DNA from: Bacillus sp. FJAT-49736
GTDB lineage: Bacteria; Bacillota; Bacilli; Bacillales; Bacillaceae_C
Direction of reading: 5' to 3'
Assembly (NCBI RefSeq): GCF_018343615.1
Contig: NZ_JAGYPI010000001.1
Location: forward strand, 1,630,960 to 1,694,959
Length of the DNA: 64,000 nt
Shown here: positions 20,269 to 29,619 of the stretch, piece after piece
How positions within the stretch are numbered: the stretch's first letter is position 1
Layout of the letters: each line of letters opens with the position of its first letter
The notes under the pieces: generated by a model
The model's database searches: none
What the model was told of the DNA's origin: nothing
The model's input: only the letters and a program-made list of their open reading frames with translations
Position numbers and translations under genes: made by a program

Positions 20269-21456
20269 CTACACTCCTAAATCTTTCAAGAAACTTATTC
20301 CGTATTTAGGCATATCTACTTTAAAATTATCCGCCACCGTTGCTCCGATATCTGCAAAGGTTTTTCTTAACGGCAATTCTTTTCCTCCGTTAAAGCGCTT
20401 AGAGTAAATCAATAATGGCACATATTCACGTGTATGATCAGTTCCATGGTGAATTGGATCATTTCCGTGATCTGCTGTAATTATTAGTAAATCATCATTG
20501 GTCATCTTTTCAAATACTTCCGGAAGTCTTGCATCATATTCCTCTAATGCTTTACCATATCCAATCGGATCACGGCGATGGCCGTACATTGCATCAAAAT
20601 CAACAAGATTTATAAAACTTAGCCCTGTAAAATCTTTATCAAATGTTTGTATAAATTTATCCATTCCATCCATGTTGGAAGTAGTTCTAATTGCCTCAGT
20701 TACTCCTTCACCATCGTAGATATCGGATATTTTGCCGATTGCAATTACATCTAAGTCACTGTCTTTCAGTTCGTTCATTACAGTGCGGTCAAATGGTTTT
20801 AATGCATAATCGTGGCGATTTGGTGTTCGGGTGAAATGACCTGGCTCTCCAATGAAAGGACGAGCGATAATACGACCAACCATATATTTCTCATCAAGAG
20901 TTAACTCTCTTGCAATTTCACATATTTTATACAGCTCTTCAAGTGGTACAATTTCCTCATGGGCAGCAATTTGCAGAACAGAGTCAGCGGAAGTATAGAC
21001 AATTAAAGCACCTGTTTCCATATGCTCCTTTCCAAGCTCATCTAATATTTCCGTACCGCTTGCTGGCTTATTTCCAATTACCTTTCTTCCGGATTTCTCT
21101 TCCAATTCATGTATTAATTCTGCCGGAAATCCTTCAGGAAATACTTGAAACGGTGTTTGTATATATAGTCCCATAATTTCCCAATGACCAGTCATCGTAT
21201 CTTTTCCATTTGAAGCTTCTTGCATTTTTGTAAAATACGCCAATGGATTTTTTGCCTTCTCAATACCTTTTAATTCTCTAATATTGGACAAACCTAGGTT
21301 CCCCATATTGGGCATATGAAGCCCGTTCATTTTTTCAGCGATATGACCGAGTGTATCAGCACCTTTATCATTAAATTTTTCCGCATCCGGTGCCTCGCCA
21401 ATCCCAACAGAATCCATTACGATTAAATGAATTCTTTTATATGTATAATCACTCAT
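20269..21456 (-). CDS. deoB: Phosphopentomutase
   Basis: Interconverts (deoxy)ribose 1-phosphate and 5-phosphate, linking nucleoside breakdown to central metabolism. The product belongs to the alkaline-phosphatase superfamily, with metal ligands in [12 protein letters not shown] near the N-terminus and TADHGNDP...[11 protein letters not shown] near the C-terminus. I place the start at the ATG at 21456 (395 residues), because GGAGGT lies just before it and overlaps an ATG 15 bases upstream. Confidence 0.94.
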   Translation of the reverse strand: MSDYTYKRIHLIVMDSVGIGEAPDAEKFNDKGADTLGHIAEKMNGLHMPNMGNLGLSNIRELKGIEKAKNPLAYFTKMQEASNGKDTMTGHWEIMGLYIQTPFQVFPEGFPAELIHELEEKSGRKVIGNKPASGTEILDELGKEHMETGALIVYTSADSVLQIAAHEEIVPLEELYKICEIARELTLDEKYMVGRIIARPFIGEPGHFTRTPNRHDYALKPFDRTVMNELKDSDLDVIAIGKISDIYDGEGVTEAIRTTSNMDGMDKFIQTFDKDFTGLSFINLVDFDAMYGHRRDPIGYGKALEEYDARLPEVFEKMTNDDLLIITADHGNDPIHHGTDHTREYVPLLIYSKRFNGGKELPLRKTFADIGATVADNFKVDMPKYGISFLKDLGV

Positions 21457-21480
21457 TGAAAAAACCTCCATTTCAAAAAT

Positions 21481-21495
21481 TTAAGCGCTTTATTT
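21481..21495 (-). promoter_or_regulatory. Possible CcpA (cre) site before deoB
   Basis: AAATAAAGCGCTTAA on the minus strand contains the AAGCGCTT core of catabolite-responsive elements, 25 bases upstream of the deoB start codon. Consensus match only; the flanking TG/CA of the full consensus is missing. Confidence 0.35.
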
Positions 21496-21608
21496 CTTTT
21501 CAACTATAAAATATCATTCCCACTACTTTTTTGCGATAACCAAACGTATCACTTGTAAGAGGTCTGACTTCTTTTTTATTGTACTAAATTTCTAACAGGT
21601 TAGACAAG

Positions 21609-21633
21609 AAAAAACCGCTAAACACATTAGCGG
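21609..21633 (-). terminator. Terminator of the yqzK-xerD transcript
   Basis: CCGCTAA (21615-21621) pairs with TTAGCGG (21627-21633); the minus-strand tail is TTTTTT. Confidence 0.85.
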
Positions 21634-21660
21634 ATAAAATATTGTCTTCTTTTCTTATTT

Positions 21661-21738
21661 GCTCTTTATAAACTTCTTTATTGATACACCAAAAAATGCG
21701 TTTTGAATTATATCAATATATGAAAACTGCTTTCTATT
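21661..21738 (-). repeat. Interspersed repeat, degenerate copy 4
   Basis: Short decayed copy between xerD and its terminator. ATATATGAAAACTGCTTTCT at its end matches the same part of copy 9 at 56973-56992, and GCTCTTTATAAACTT resembles the family's terminal GCTCTTTTCTTAAACTT. Confidence 0.5.
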
Positions 21739-21744
21739 AAAATA

Positions 21745-22638
21745 TTATGCACGTGGATGATGTTTCGAGTATACGTCCTTTAATCTTATCTTCGTTACAT
21801 GCGTATAAATTTGTGTAGTTGAAATATCCGCGTGCCCAAGCATTTCTTGGACTGCCCTTAAATCGGCGCCATTTTCCAACAGATGTGTTGCAAAAGAATG
21901 TCTTAATGTGTGAGGGGTAAGCTCTTTTTCTATATTTGCTTTTTTAGCAAGACCTTTAAGGATTTTCCAAAAGCCTTGTCGTGTAAGTCTATTGCCATGA
22001 TGGTTTAAAAATAAGGCTTCTGTTGATATTTGCTTTGCTTTAAGCTTTGGACGACCCTCATTAATGTATTTCTCCATTACATTACTTGCCGTCTTTCCTA
22101 CTGGTATAATTCTTTCCTTATTTCCCTTGCCAATACAGCGAATAAATCCCATTGTTAAATGAAGATCATCTAAATTAAGCTGAATAAGCTCACTTACACG
22201 GATGCCTGTAGCATAAAGCAGTTCAAGCATTGCTCTATCACGTATTCCTAGAGGGGTAGCCTCGTCTGGTGACTCCAGCAATGCCTCTACTTCTGACAGG
22301 TTTAAAACTTTTGGAAGTGTTTTTTCAATTTGCGGAGATTCTATGTGTACCGACGGATCATGATCCGCGGCTTTTTCTCTTAATAAAAATTGATGAAAGG
22401 ATCTAATCGATGCAACATGTCTAGCTAGGGTTTTTGATGATTTTCCCTGCTGTTTTAAATGATGAAGAAAATGAACAATATGCACCCTTGTAACATCATT
22501 TAAAGAGGTTATCTGTTCCACTTTTTGTATGTATAATAAATAGTTTTTTAAATCTCTTTCATAAGACATAATGGTATTTTTCGATAGCCCTTTTTCTACA
22601 ACCATAAAGTGGATAAAATCCTTTAACCGGTCTTCCAT
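21745..22638 (-). CDS. xerD: Site-specific tyrosine recombinase XerD
   Basis: With XerC (CodV) it resolves chromosome dimers at dif. The 297-residue protein has the SAM-like N-terminal domain and catalytic residues Arg147, Lys171, His243, Arg246, His269 and nucleophile Tyr278 (motif [11 protein letters not shown]). Length and position upstream of deoB match RipX/XerD of B. subtilis. The ATG follows GGAGTAATG. Confidence 0.94.
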   Translation of the reverse strand: MEDRLKDFIHFMVVEKGLSKNTIMSYERDLKNYLLYIQKVEQITSLNDVTRVHIVHFLHHLKQQGKSSKTLARHVASIRSFHQFLLREKAADHDPSVHIESPQIEKTLPKVLNLSEVEALLESPDEATPLGIRDRAMLELLYATGIRVSELIQLNLDDLHLTMGFIRCIGKGNKERIIPVGKTASNVMEKYINEGRPKLKAKQISTEALFLNHHGNRLTRQGFWKILKGLAKKANIEKELTPHTLRHSFATHLLENGADLRAVQEMLGHADISTTQIYTHVTKIRLKDVYSKHHPRA

Positions 22639-22644
22639 ATATCA

Positions 22645-22866
22645 TTACTCCCCGTCTAAATAAAAAAGTAACAGCCGATTAATCCAGTTGGAATCCTTTT
22701 GATTCGTAGAATTAACTTTAATTGCTGTCCCTTTAGGCTCATCGTATCGATGATAATTTTCATATTCCTGATTTACCCACATGATACCATAATAGAATAG
22801 TAATGTGCACCCAGTAAATAAAATAAACACCTTTAATGTTTTAAAAAAAATCCTAATTCCAGACAT
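22645..22866 (-). CDS. yqzK: YqzK family protein (DUF4227)
   Basis: Small protein of unknown function, always near xerD and fur in Bacillus. The 73-residue form has one membrane span (about residues 10-30, FILFTGCTLLFYYGIMWVN) and the conserved NYHRYDEPKG segment. The frame is open to 22968, but I place the start at the ATG at 22866. The upstream extension is not family-like, its first codons lie in a repeat copy, and GAGGGAAGGA precedes 22866. Confidence 0.8.
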   Translation of the reverse strand: MSGIRIFFKTLKVFILFTGCTLLFYYGIMWVNQEYENYHRYDEPKGTAIKVNSTNQKDSNWINRLLLFYLDGE

Positions 22867-22956
22867 ACATTTTTTCGTCCTTCCCTCAACATTTTCAAAT
22901 GCATAATACAAGCTATGACATACTTGAGGGATTTTATACCTTAAATCTACTATAAA

Positions 22957-23083
22957 AGCTCTTTTCATAAAATTTGTTGCTTTTGTATAGGATAAATATA
23001 GTTAACCTTATTAAGAATAGATAGCGTGACACTATGGCTGTTTTTAACTGGTTATGAAAAACAACAATCTATCCGAAAACAAG
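22957..23083 (-). repeat. Interspersed repeat, copy 5
   Basis: Shortened copy between fur and yqzK. It runs from GCTCTTTTCATAAAATTTG plus TTGCTTTTG to GAAAAACAACAATCTATCCG. It overlaps the spurious N-terminal extension of yqzK. Confidence 0.75.
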
Positions 23084-23100
23084 TATTGTGTTTTCGAAAT

Positions 23101-23134
23101 AAAAAGGCTGACTCTATAAATTTAAGAGTCAGCT
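23101..23134 (-). terminator. Terminator of fur
   Basis: GCTGACTCT pairs with AGAGTCAGC (23125-23133) and TTTTT follows on the minus strand. The arm overlaps the last fur codons. Confidence 0.85.
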
Positions 23135-23592
23135 CCTTCTTCCTTATCATTAACCTTATCATGGCATCGCCAACAAATTCCATGAAATGTTAAACGATGA
23201 TCTTTAATTTTAAAATTCCAGCGTTTTTCAACAATTGCTTCTACATCTTCTAGTAAATCTTCTTGTATTTCATCCACTGCTCCACATTCAATACAAACCA
23301 AATGGTGATGAAAATGGGCTGCACCTTCTTGGCGTAAATCATAGCGAGATACTCCGTCACCGAAATTAATTTTATCGACAACCTTTAGCTCTGTTAACAA
23401 TTCTAACGTACGATACACGGTTGCTAACCCAATTTCCGGTGATTTTTCTTTTACAAGGAGGTAAACGTCTTCAGCACTCAAATGGTCCTCTTCATTTTCA
23501 AGCAATACACGAACCGTTGCTTCCCGCTGTGGAGTTAGCTTATAGCTTGCAGAGTGCAATTGCTTTTTAATTCTCTCGATACGACTTTCCAT
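23122..23592 (-). CDS. fur: Ferric uptake regulator Fur
   Basis: Fe(II)-dependent repressor of iron acquisition genes. The 156-residue product has an N-terminal winged helix (KLTPQREATVRVL, SPEIGLATVYRTLELL) and a C-terminal metal-binding dimerisation domain with HFHHHLVCIECG and a second CWRC pair forming the structural zinc site. The ATG at 23592 fits the family's MENRI-type start; a TTG lies one codon upstream. It probably controls the feoAB operon at 46-48 kb, which has two Fur-box-like sites. Confidence 0.95.
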   Translation of the reverse strand: MESRIERIKKQLHSASYKLTPQREATVRVLLENEEDHLSAEDVYLLVKEKSPEIGLATVYRTLELLTELKVVDKINFGDGVSRYDLRQEGAAHFHHHLVCIECGAVDEIQEDLLEDVEAIVEKRWNFKIKDHRLTFHGICWRCHDKVNDKEEGADS

Positions 23593-23703
23593 CAAAAGTT
23601 TCCTCCCTCGCCCACTATCAAAATTATTATAGCAGAAGGAGCCTATTTTTCAAAATAAAATTATTCTCATGTGGAAAGGATAGTTTTTATTAAATAATAA
23701 TGA

Positions 23704-24354
23704 TTATTTTTGAATATAAGTTACAACGGATTTCATTAAAGACGGAGATACATATGCCTCAATTCCTGCCGCAATTGCAATCGCTCCTGCCGCAATGATC
23801 ATGGAAACAATATAACTTGTGAATAGCGGCATAAATTGAAAGGTAAAAGTTTGCTTTACAAATATTTTACGAATTAGCTGAAACGAAAAACAAACAGAGG
23901 CAACAGCGATAAAAATAAACATTGGGATTATAAATAAATTTTGCGGTAATACCGACACAAAGGAAAGCAAAAAGCCGCCCCATCCCATTTGATTAACTAG
24001 AAATCCAACCGAAAAACCTACGACAACACCTTTTAGAAACAAAAGGATTAAAATAAGAGGAAGTCCAATAATGGAAATTCCCAATATCCACATAAATCCT
24101 AAGAACTTTATATTATGAAAGAAACTTAATCTAAATAAATCGGAGGACGCCGCAACTTTATCATTCGAAACAACTCCAAAGAATTGATTTAAATAATAAT
24201 ATAAATCTTCTTTTTGTGTCAGTGAAAGACTATTAACAATCACAGCACCAAATACGATACCCATAAGAAATAAAACAATAACAAAAGCATACATTGAGGA
24301 GTATTCCTGGACATGTTGAATGATAGGATTAGACTGCATCTTTTTTTTACGCAT
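23704..24354 (-). CDS. spoIIM: Stage II sporulation protein M
   Basis: Integral membrane protein of the SpoIID-SpoIIM-SpoIIP complex that drives septal wall remodelling and forespore engulfment; mother-cell expressed under SigE in B. subtilis. The 216-residue product has a short cytoplasmic N-terminus and about five membrane segments, with the conserved SFFHNIKFLGFMWILG region (about 72-87). The ATG follows GGAGGGT. It is adjacent to fur as in B. subtilis. Confidence 0.94.
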   Translation of the reverse strand: MRKKKMQSNPIIQHVQEYSSMYAFVIVLFLMGIVFGAVIVNSLSLTQKEDLYYYLNQFFGVVSNDKVAASSDLFRLSFFHNIKFLGFMWILGISIIGLPLILILLFLKGVVVGFSVGFLVNQMGWGGFLLSFVSVLPQNLFIIPMFIFIAVASVCFSFQLIRKIFVKQTFTFQFMPLFTSYIVSMIIAAGAIAIAAGIEAYVSPSLMKSVVTYIQK

Positions 24355-24529
24355 TTGCTACCCTCCAGTTACGATTTTTAGGAAAAGATAAATATTCTCT
24401 AGTAAACTATATGCTCTAATTTACTAGGTTATTCCTATCAAAAAATTAGAGTCTAAAGAAAAGCTTGTCAGAAACAAGGTTTTATCGTTATAATTTTAAA
24501 AATATTCATAGGTGGAGGGAATGTTGATT

Positions 24530-25105
24530 ATGGAGCCAATTTTAATAGATTTTCCCGAAAAAATAGAGACAGAAAGGTTATATATTCGTCCGTGTCTTCC
24601 TGGTGACGGCAAAATGGTGCATGATGCAATTTCTGCATCGCTTGCTGAATTGAAGCCTTGGATGCCATGGGCTCAGAAATTGCAAACAGTTGAAGAAACA
24701 GAGAAAAATGTTCGTGATTCCTATGCTAGTTTTATCAAAAGAGAAGATATTCGGTTACATATTTTCCGTAAATCCGACGATGTGTTTATTGGTTCTACAG
24801 GACTTCACCGAATAAATTGGGATGTGCCCAAATTTGAAATTGGATATTGGATCGATACTCGTTATGCAAAGAATGGGTACATAACAGAAGCAATGAAAGG
24901 ACTTACTCAATTCGCATTTAATATCTTGAAGGCAGAGCGGATGGAAATTCGTTGTGATACCGAGAATATCAACTCAAGGAATGTTGCTCTCAGACTAGGC
25001 TATACACTTGAAGGAATTCTTCGAAATGACAGTATAAGTTCCGATAGATCCCATTTACGAAGCACATGTGTATTTTCTATGCTAAAAGAAGGATGGAATA
25101 AGTAG
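24530..25105 (+). CDS. GNAT family N-acetyltransferase (RimJ/RimL-like)
   Basis: A 191-residue single-domain acetyltransferase of the ribosomal-protein-alanine type. It starts with the typical LIDFPEKIETERLYIRP strand and has GYWIDTRYAKNGYITEAM as acetyl-CoA-binding segment and CDTENINSRNVALRLGY as motif B. The substrate cannot be deduced. GTG 24512 and ATG 24530 are both possible starts; the latter is better spaced from GGAGGG. A repeat copy follows the stop. Confidence 0.8.
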   Translation: MEPILIDFPEKIETERLYIRPCLPGDGKMVHDAISASLAELKPWMPWAQKLQTVEETEKNVRDSYASFIKREDIRLHIFRKSDDVFIGSTGLHRINWDVPKFEIGYWIDTRYAKNGYITEAMKGLTQFAFNILKAERMEIRCDTENINSRNVALRLGYTLEGILRNDSISSDRSHLRSTCVFSMLKEGWNK

Positions 25106-25124
25106 AGATTCTTTCTTTATCTAA

Positions 25125-25289
25125 AGCTGTTTTCGTATTAATTGTTGTTTTCCGTATATTATTATTAATCCTAGTATAGACTTAGCTCGGGGCATCTTTT
25201 CTTAGGAAGGATATGACTCTATTAGCAAAAGTCAGGTCGTTACTAGGACATTTGTCTAAAAATGGAGCAATGTTTAAGAAAAGAGCCTT
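25125..25289 (+). repeat. Interspersed repeat, copy 6
   Basis: Full-length plus-orientation copy: TTTTCGTATTAATTGTTG at the left, GGGGCATCTTTTCTTAGG in the centre, TGTTTAAGAAAAGAGCC at the right. Confidence 0.8.
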
Positions 25290-25301
25290 TTCTAAAAATA
25301 C

Positions 25302-25340
25302 AAAATGGTCACCAAACTATACATTGGTGACCATTTTTTT
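25302..25340 (-). terminator. Terminator of the nudF operon
   Basis: AAAATGGTCACCAA (25302-25315) pairs perfectly with TTGGTGACCATTTT (25324-25337), with T/A tails on both sides, next to the methyltransferase stop codon. Confidence 0.9.
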
Positions 25341-26520
25341 ATATTTTTCGCGCTATTAACGTAAAGGTTTTCGGCAACCCGATATCATGTATTTTATGAT
25401 TTGGCTCCTCCTCGAGAACTACCGTTACTAGTCCTGCCTGTCCAACTGAAGTGATGACTTCCCCTAATGTCCATTTTCTTTGAAGAACATATTCCGGATT
25501 CTTTTTCGCTTCATCTGGTATATGCTTTGTAAAGGCGACTTCTCTACGCGAGATAGTTGGATCAAAATAATTACCAGATACCTTGTGCTTCTTCCCTGTA
25601 GATGTAATTAGTTTCGTAGAAATAGGATGGAATTCATGTAAAATAAATTTTCCACTTGGATGCAGCAAATTGGAAATTGTCTCCATCACCGGTAGCAAAT
25701 CGATAAAATAATGAAGGACTCCCAGCTCCATTAGAATATAATCATAGCGATTTTGATGTATTTCTGCTGGCAGTGACAATATATCAGAAACAATATACTT
25801 TAAAGATACTTCTGCACTTTTGGCCAGTTCCAGTGCGAAACTCTGATTTTCCCTTGAAAAATCCACGATTGTAACATGAGCGCCAAGCAGTGAGAGTGCT
25901 ACCCCTTTAATGCCATTTGATCCCATTAAATGAAGTACTTTTTTCCCAGTTAAATCATCAAAATACTTATAAAAAGGGTGAAGTCGCCAACTTGGATTTT
26001 GTATTATTTTTTCTACCAGTTCGGAAGGATTTCCATGGCGGTTTAATAATGCATCATAATTATGCTGGTTCCAAGCCTCCTCATTTTGCTCCGTCATTTT
26101 CCGCTGTTGTTTTTTCAAAAATTCGTGTATCAAATCAGCTTCTTCTTCATGGTCTTTATGAAAGAGATACTGGTAAAGAGAGATGCACCATAACTCCACG
26201 CCACCCTTTTCTATTTTCACACGATATGGATTGGTTCGGATTGTTGTATTAAAAAAACAATGAATAAAAATAGTACAGCCTCCATATTCAACATGAAAAG
26301 ACGCAGATATTTGACTTCTATCAGGCACTGTAAGTGGAAAATCCGCAAAAAGTTCATATACCTTTTCAAAAACATCCCACTGTACTTCCATAAAAATTTT
26401 GTTTGAATTGTCTATCTCGATACCTTGAATCCAAAGGGCAGTTGATTTTATGAAATGGTAAGGAATGTTCTCCTTATCCAAAATGTTTTCTACTTTACTT
26501 AATACTTGTAAATAGTTCAT
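25339..26520 (-). CDS. Two-domain protein: nucleotidyltransferase-like N-terminus and SAM methyltransferase
   Basis: A 393-residue protein I cannot assign to a named family. Residues about 190-330 form a class I SAM-dependent methyltransferase: KKVLHLMGSNGIKGVALSLLG-type glycine motif I, the acidic end VDFS of strand 2, and YDYILMELGVLHYF motif IV. Residues 1-130 resemble a small nucleotidyltransferase fold used for nucleotide or sugar recognition (weak inference). No substrate can be named. It is the last gene of the nudF-yqxK operon, 26 bases behind the endonuclease Q-like gene. Confidence 0.7.
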   Translation of the reverse strand: MNYLQVLSKVENILDKENIPYHFIKSTALWIQGIEIDNSNKIFMEVQWDVFEKVYELFADFPLTVPDRSQISASFHVEYGGCTIFIHCFFNTTIRTNPYRVKIEKGGVELWCISLYQYLFHKDHEEEADLIHEFLKKQQRKMTEQNEEAWNQHNYDALLNRHGNPSELVEKIIQNPSWRLHPFYKYFDDLTGKKVLHLMGSNGIKGVALSLLGAHVTIVDFSRENQSFALELAKSAEVSLKYIVSDILSLPAEIHQNRYDYILMELGVLHYFIDLLPVMETISNLLHPSGKFILHEFHPISTKLITSTGKKHKVSGNYFDPTISRREVAFTKHIPDEAKKNPEYVLQRKWTLGEVITSVGQAGLVTVVLEEEPNHKIHDIGLPKTFTLIARKI

Positions 26521-26546
26521 ACCTCAGGTAAATCCTCCATTGAAAA

Positions 26547-27710
26547 TTACTTCGTATTGTCCACTTTTCCATATTGCCCTCCGCCACCAGCAGTTAGAGG
26601 CAAAGTACCGAGTCTTGCATGCATAATCATATCAGCTAATTCGGGCTTCACTACCCTACTTAACTCTTCTAACGGCACATTATGTAAAATATTCATTTCC
26701 GTACCAAAATAGTCTAATAATTTATGCAATGTTTTCGGACCCAATCCAGGTAAAAAGTCTAAAGGAACCTGATGTATATATGCAGGTCTATTTGGACCAG
26801 TTTCCATCGTGGATAGCTCCTTGATCCTCTCCGATACCCCTTTTGTAAATTGAGTCGATCCACATTGAGGGCAGATCTCCCCGGTCTTTGGTTCAAAGCA
26901 TTTTGCACATGTTGTTTGATAATATTTTCCAAGATAAGGATTTAACCCATAATTAGCTACAATTTCATTTCCATCCACAGAATGCAATGATTTTTGCAAC
27001 GCTGAAAAAGTAGGCGACTCTAATTTCATCACTTGATATTCGCGGGCAATTTTCCCTAAGGAATGTGCATCTGAATTGCTTACAAAGGTATAACGATGCA
27101 ATTCATGGATATGGTCGGCCATTTCTGTATTGGAGCTTAATCCTAGTTCAATTCCATCTATTAAATCTGGGTCCAAAATCTCTGTTAATGATTTTTCTAC
27201 TCCTTTACCGTATAAGCTTTTAAATGGTGTAAATACATGAGCAGGGATAAATAGCCCTCCTAATGATTTAATCATCTTTTGCAGTGTTTGTGCATTTTCA
27301 TGAATTCTTTGTGTACTTAACTGCACATTTTTTACCTTTGTTTGATACCACATAGAGAACTTCTTTATTGCATCTAATGTTGGGAAATATCCAAGAACAT
27401 GGATTGGCCCCTTACAATTCTCATCATTAACCTCAATTTCAACTCCTGGTATAAGCGTGACCGTTTCTTGAAATCGGAATCCGCCCTCTTCCAATTCGCG
27501 TAAATCTCCAGAAAAAAGTAAGTCCTCTATTTCCGCAATTACTTCTGGAGAATGGCAGTCTATTACACCAATAATATCCAATCCTTTCGGGAATTTCGCC
27601 GCCTTTAATATATTGGTTAAAGTTAACGATTTGGAGGCAGTAATTTTTACCGGTTTACCGGTTTTTGTTCTGCCAATATGGATATGAAGATCTACAAAAT
27701 AGTTATTCAT
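26547..27710 (-). CDS. yqxK: Endonuclease Q family protein (YqxK-like, PHP domain)
   Basis: A 387-residue protein with an N-terminal PHP metal-dependent domain (VDLHIHIGRT, DCHSPEV, later SNSDAHSLG). A zinc ribbon of two CXXC pairs lies near residues 265-285, with a helix-hairpin-helix (LPGLGPKTLHKLLDYFG) near 320-336. This layout is that of endonuclease Q, which nicks DNA at deaminated bases such as uracil and hypoxanthine. It overlaps nudF by 8 bases. The name follows B. subtilis synteny; activity is inferred. Confidence 0.82.
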   Translation of the reverse strand: MNNYFVDLHIHIGRTKTGKPVKITASKSLTLTNILKAAKFPKGLDIIGVIDCHSPEVIAEIEDLLFSGDLRELEEGGFRFQETVTLIPGVEIEVNDENCKGPIHVLGYFPTLDAIKKFSMWYQTKVKNVQLSTQRIHENAQTLQKMIKSLGGLFIPAHVFTPFKSLYGKGVEKSLTEILDPDLIDGIELGLSSNTEMADHIHELHRYTFVSNSDAHSLGKIAREYQVMKLESPTFSALQKSLHSVDGNEIVANYGLNPYLGKYYQTTCAKCFEPKTGEICPQCGSTQFTKGVSERIKELSTMETGPNRPAYIHQVPLDFLPGLGPKTLHKLLDYFGTEMNILHNVPLEELSRVVKPELADMIMHARLGTLPLTAGGGGQYGKVDNTK

Positions 27711-28263
27711 TTTCCTTCAACGCCTCTTTTAATTGCAAATATTGAATAGCATATGCTGTTTTGGCATCATAGATTTTCTGTTCCTGGATTAATTGAACTG
27801 CTTCATCCAACGTAACTTCTAACAGCTCGACAAATTCGTCCTCATCTGCACTTTTCGGATTTTCTACTTTCTTTAGCCCCTTAGCAAAATAGAGATGGAT
27901 AAGCTCATCCGCAAAGCCTGGGGACGTATAAAAGGAATTAATAAGCTGTAGCTCATCACAAGCATAGCCCGTTTCCTCCTCCAGTTCTCGTACAGCGGTT
28001 ATTTCCGGTTTTTCCCCGGGCTCTAATTTTCCAGCTGGAATTTCCACTAAAGCTCTATCCATTGGCTTACGAAATTGCTCGACTAATATTATTTTATTTT
28101 CAGGAGTCATCGCTAATATTGCAACAGCACCAGGATGCTTAATAATTTCCCGCTTCGCCAACTTCCCATTTGGCAGCTCTACCTCATCTACCTGCAAGCG
28201 AACAACTCTTCCATTAAATATTACCTCTGATTTCACTGTATTTTCCTCAAATTTATGCATCAT
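27703..28263 (-). CDS. nudF: ADP-ribose pyrophosphatase (Nudix hydrolase)
   Basis: Hydrolyses ADP-ribose to AMP and ribose 5-phosphate. The 186-residue product holds a complete Nudix box, GKLEPGEKPEITAVRELEEE continuing TGY (about 95-117), preceded by the VEQFRKPMDRALVEIPAG substrate region of the ADPR subfamily. ATG-ATG start after AAGGAGAG. First gene of a nudF-yqxK-methyltransferase operon, divergent from mciZ. Confidence 0.92.
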   Translation of the reverse strand: MMHKFEENTVKSEVIFNGRVVRLQVDEVELPNGKLAKREIIKHPGAVAILAMTPENKIILVEQFRKPMDRALVEIPAGKLEPGEKPEITAVRELEEETGYACDELQLINSFYTSPGFADELIHLYFAKGLKKVENPKSADEDEFVELLEVTLDEAVQLIQEQKIYDAKTAYAIQYLQLKEALKENE

Positions 28264-28358
28264 TAACTCTCCTTGTTCTATTCCATGTATTACTATTCAT
28301 ACATTTTATCAAATAAGAAAGACGAAAAGCGAATGTTTAACAGATTGGAGGTTTTAAC

Positions 28359-28493
28359 TTGAAAATATATGTACATTCAAAAGGGATTACATTAAGTGGA
28401 AAGGCATGGGAAATTAGAGAACAGCTAAAGCAATATGGCAAGGACTTTTTCTATGTGATGGAGTGGATTAAATCTGCAAATCGAAGCTTATGA
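28359..28493 (+). CDS. mciZ: MciZ-like inhibitor of Z-ring formation
   Basis: A 44-residue ORF starting with TTG after TTGGAGG. The product contains KGITLSGKAWEIREQLKQYG and FFYVMEWI, which align with the conserved GKAWEIR...LKEYG...YV.DWI pattern of B. subtilis MciZ (40 residues). MciZ binds FtsZ in the mother cell during sporulation and caps its filaments. Its position next to nudF and the yqkF-type reductase matches B. subtilis. Confidence 0.85.
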   Translation: MKIYVHSKGITLSGKAWEIREQLKQYGKDFFYVMEWIKSANRSL

Positions 28494-28550
28494 TTTGGGA
28501 AACCTAGATGTTTTTCGATAAAATAAAGAAAAAACGAAAGGAACTATCAT

Positions 28551-29465
28551 ATGAAGAAAAACAGACTAGGTAAATCAGATTTATATGTTTCTGCACTCGG
28601 ACTAGGTTGCATGTCTCTAGGAACTAATGAAAAACAGGCACAGGAAATAATAGAAACGGCTTTAGAAGAAGGAATTAATTATTTCGATACAGCTGATTTA
28701 TATGATTTTGGTGAGAATGAAAAAATAGTTGGAAAATCATTAAAACCTTACCGTAGCCAAATTGTACTTGCAACGAAGGTTGGAAATCGTTGGAATCAAG
28801 ATCAATCCGGTTGGAGCTGGGATCCCTCCAAAAAATATATAAAGGAAGCTGTAAAGGATAGCCTTAGGAGATTGCAGACAGATTATATTGATGTCTATCA
28901 GCTACATGGGGGCACGATCGAAGACAATATCGAAGAATCGATCGAAGCATTTGAAGATTTAAAATCAGAAGGAGTTATTCGATACTATGGTATTTCTTCC
29001 ATTCGTCCGAATGTTATTCGCGAATATGTTGATAGATCCTCGATTATAAGCATTATGATGCAATATAGTCTCTTGGACAGAAGGCCGGAGGAATTGTTCC
29101 CCCTCTTAAAAGAACATCAAATTAGTGTTGTGACAAGAGGGCCAGTAGCTAAAGGACTTCTCACTGAAAATTGGCGGAACAAACTATCTGTAAACGGATA
29201 CTTAGATTACACATCACAAGAACTTGATCAATTGCTTTCAGGAATCAAAGAAAAATTAACTTCCAATACAAGATCTATGACAGAATTGGCAATACAGTTT
29301 AATCTTGCCAATGAACCTGTAACTTCAGTCGTTGCCGGAGCCAGTTCAGTGAAACAATTAAAGGCTAATGCTAAAGCAGCTAATGCTACTCCCCTCACCC
29401 AAGAGGAACATACTCTTCTTCAATCGTTATCAAGGAATAGTTTATACAAGGAACATCGTAACTAA
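28551..29465 (+). CDS. yqkF: Aldo/keto reductase (YqkF-like)
   Basis: NADPH-dependent oxidoreductase with a TIM-barrel fold. The 304-residue product has the catalytic tetrad context: Asp and Tyr in YFDTADLYDFG (about 45-55), Lys in LATKVG and His in QLHGG. The substrate is unknown. The start ATG follows AAAGGAA. Same neighbourhood (nudF, mciZ) as B. subtilis yqkF. A terminator follows. Confidence 0.88.
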   Translation: MKKNRLGKSDLYVSALGLGCMSLGTNEKQAQEIIETALEEGINYFDTADLYDFGENEKIVGKSLKPYRSQIVLATKVGNRWNQDQSGWSWDPSKKYIKEAVKDSLRRLQTDYIDVYQLHGGTIEDNIEESIEAFEDLKSEGVIRYYGISSIRPNVIREYVDRSSIISIMMQYSLLDRRPEELFPLLKEHQISVVTRGPVAKGLLTENWRNKLSVNGYLDYTSQELDQLLSGIKEKLTSNTRSMTELAIQFNLANEPVTSVVAGASSVKQLKANAKAANATPLTQEEHTLLQSLSRNSLYKEHRN

Positions 29466-29470
29466 GGAAT

Positions 29471-29496
29471 GCACAGCATAGAGCTGTGCTTTTTTT
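29471..29496 (+). terminator. Terminator of the aldo/keto reductase gene
   Basis: GCACAGC (29471-29477) pairs with GCTGTGC (29483-29489), followed by seven T residues. Confidence 0.9.
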
Positions 29497-29619
29497 CATA
29501 AAGTTTTCAACAAATTCAAGAATTTTTCAACATTACTATACAAAAATCTCCAATCTTTATCATCTGTTTTTTATTCTGTTAAAAATATTTTTTTACTAGC
29601 CACCATATTAACACAATAT

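Noticed and set aside
23640-23705. Fur or PerR box upstream of fur
   Set aside because: TTATTCTCATG and AATAATGATTATT are only partial matches and overlap the end of spoIIM; not convincing.
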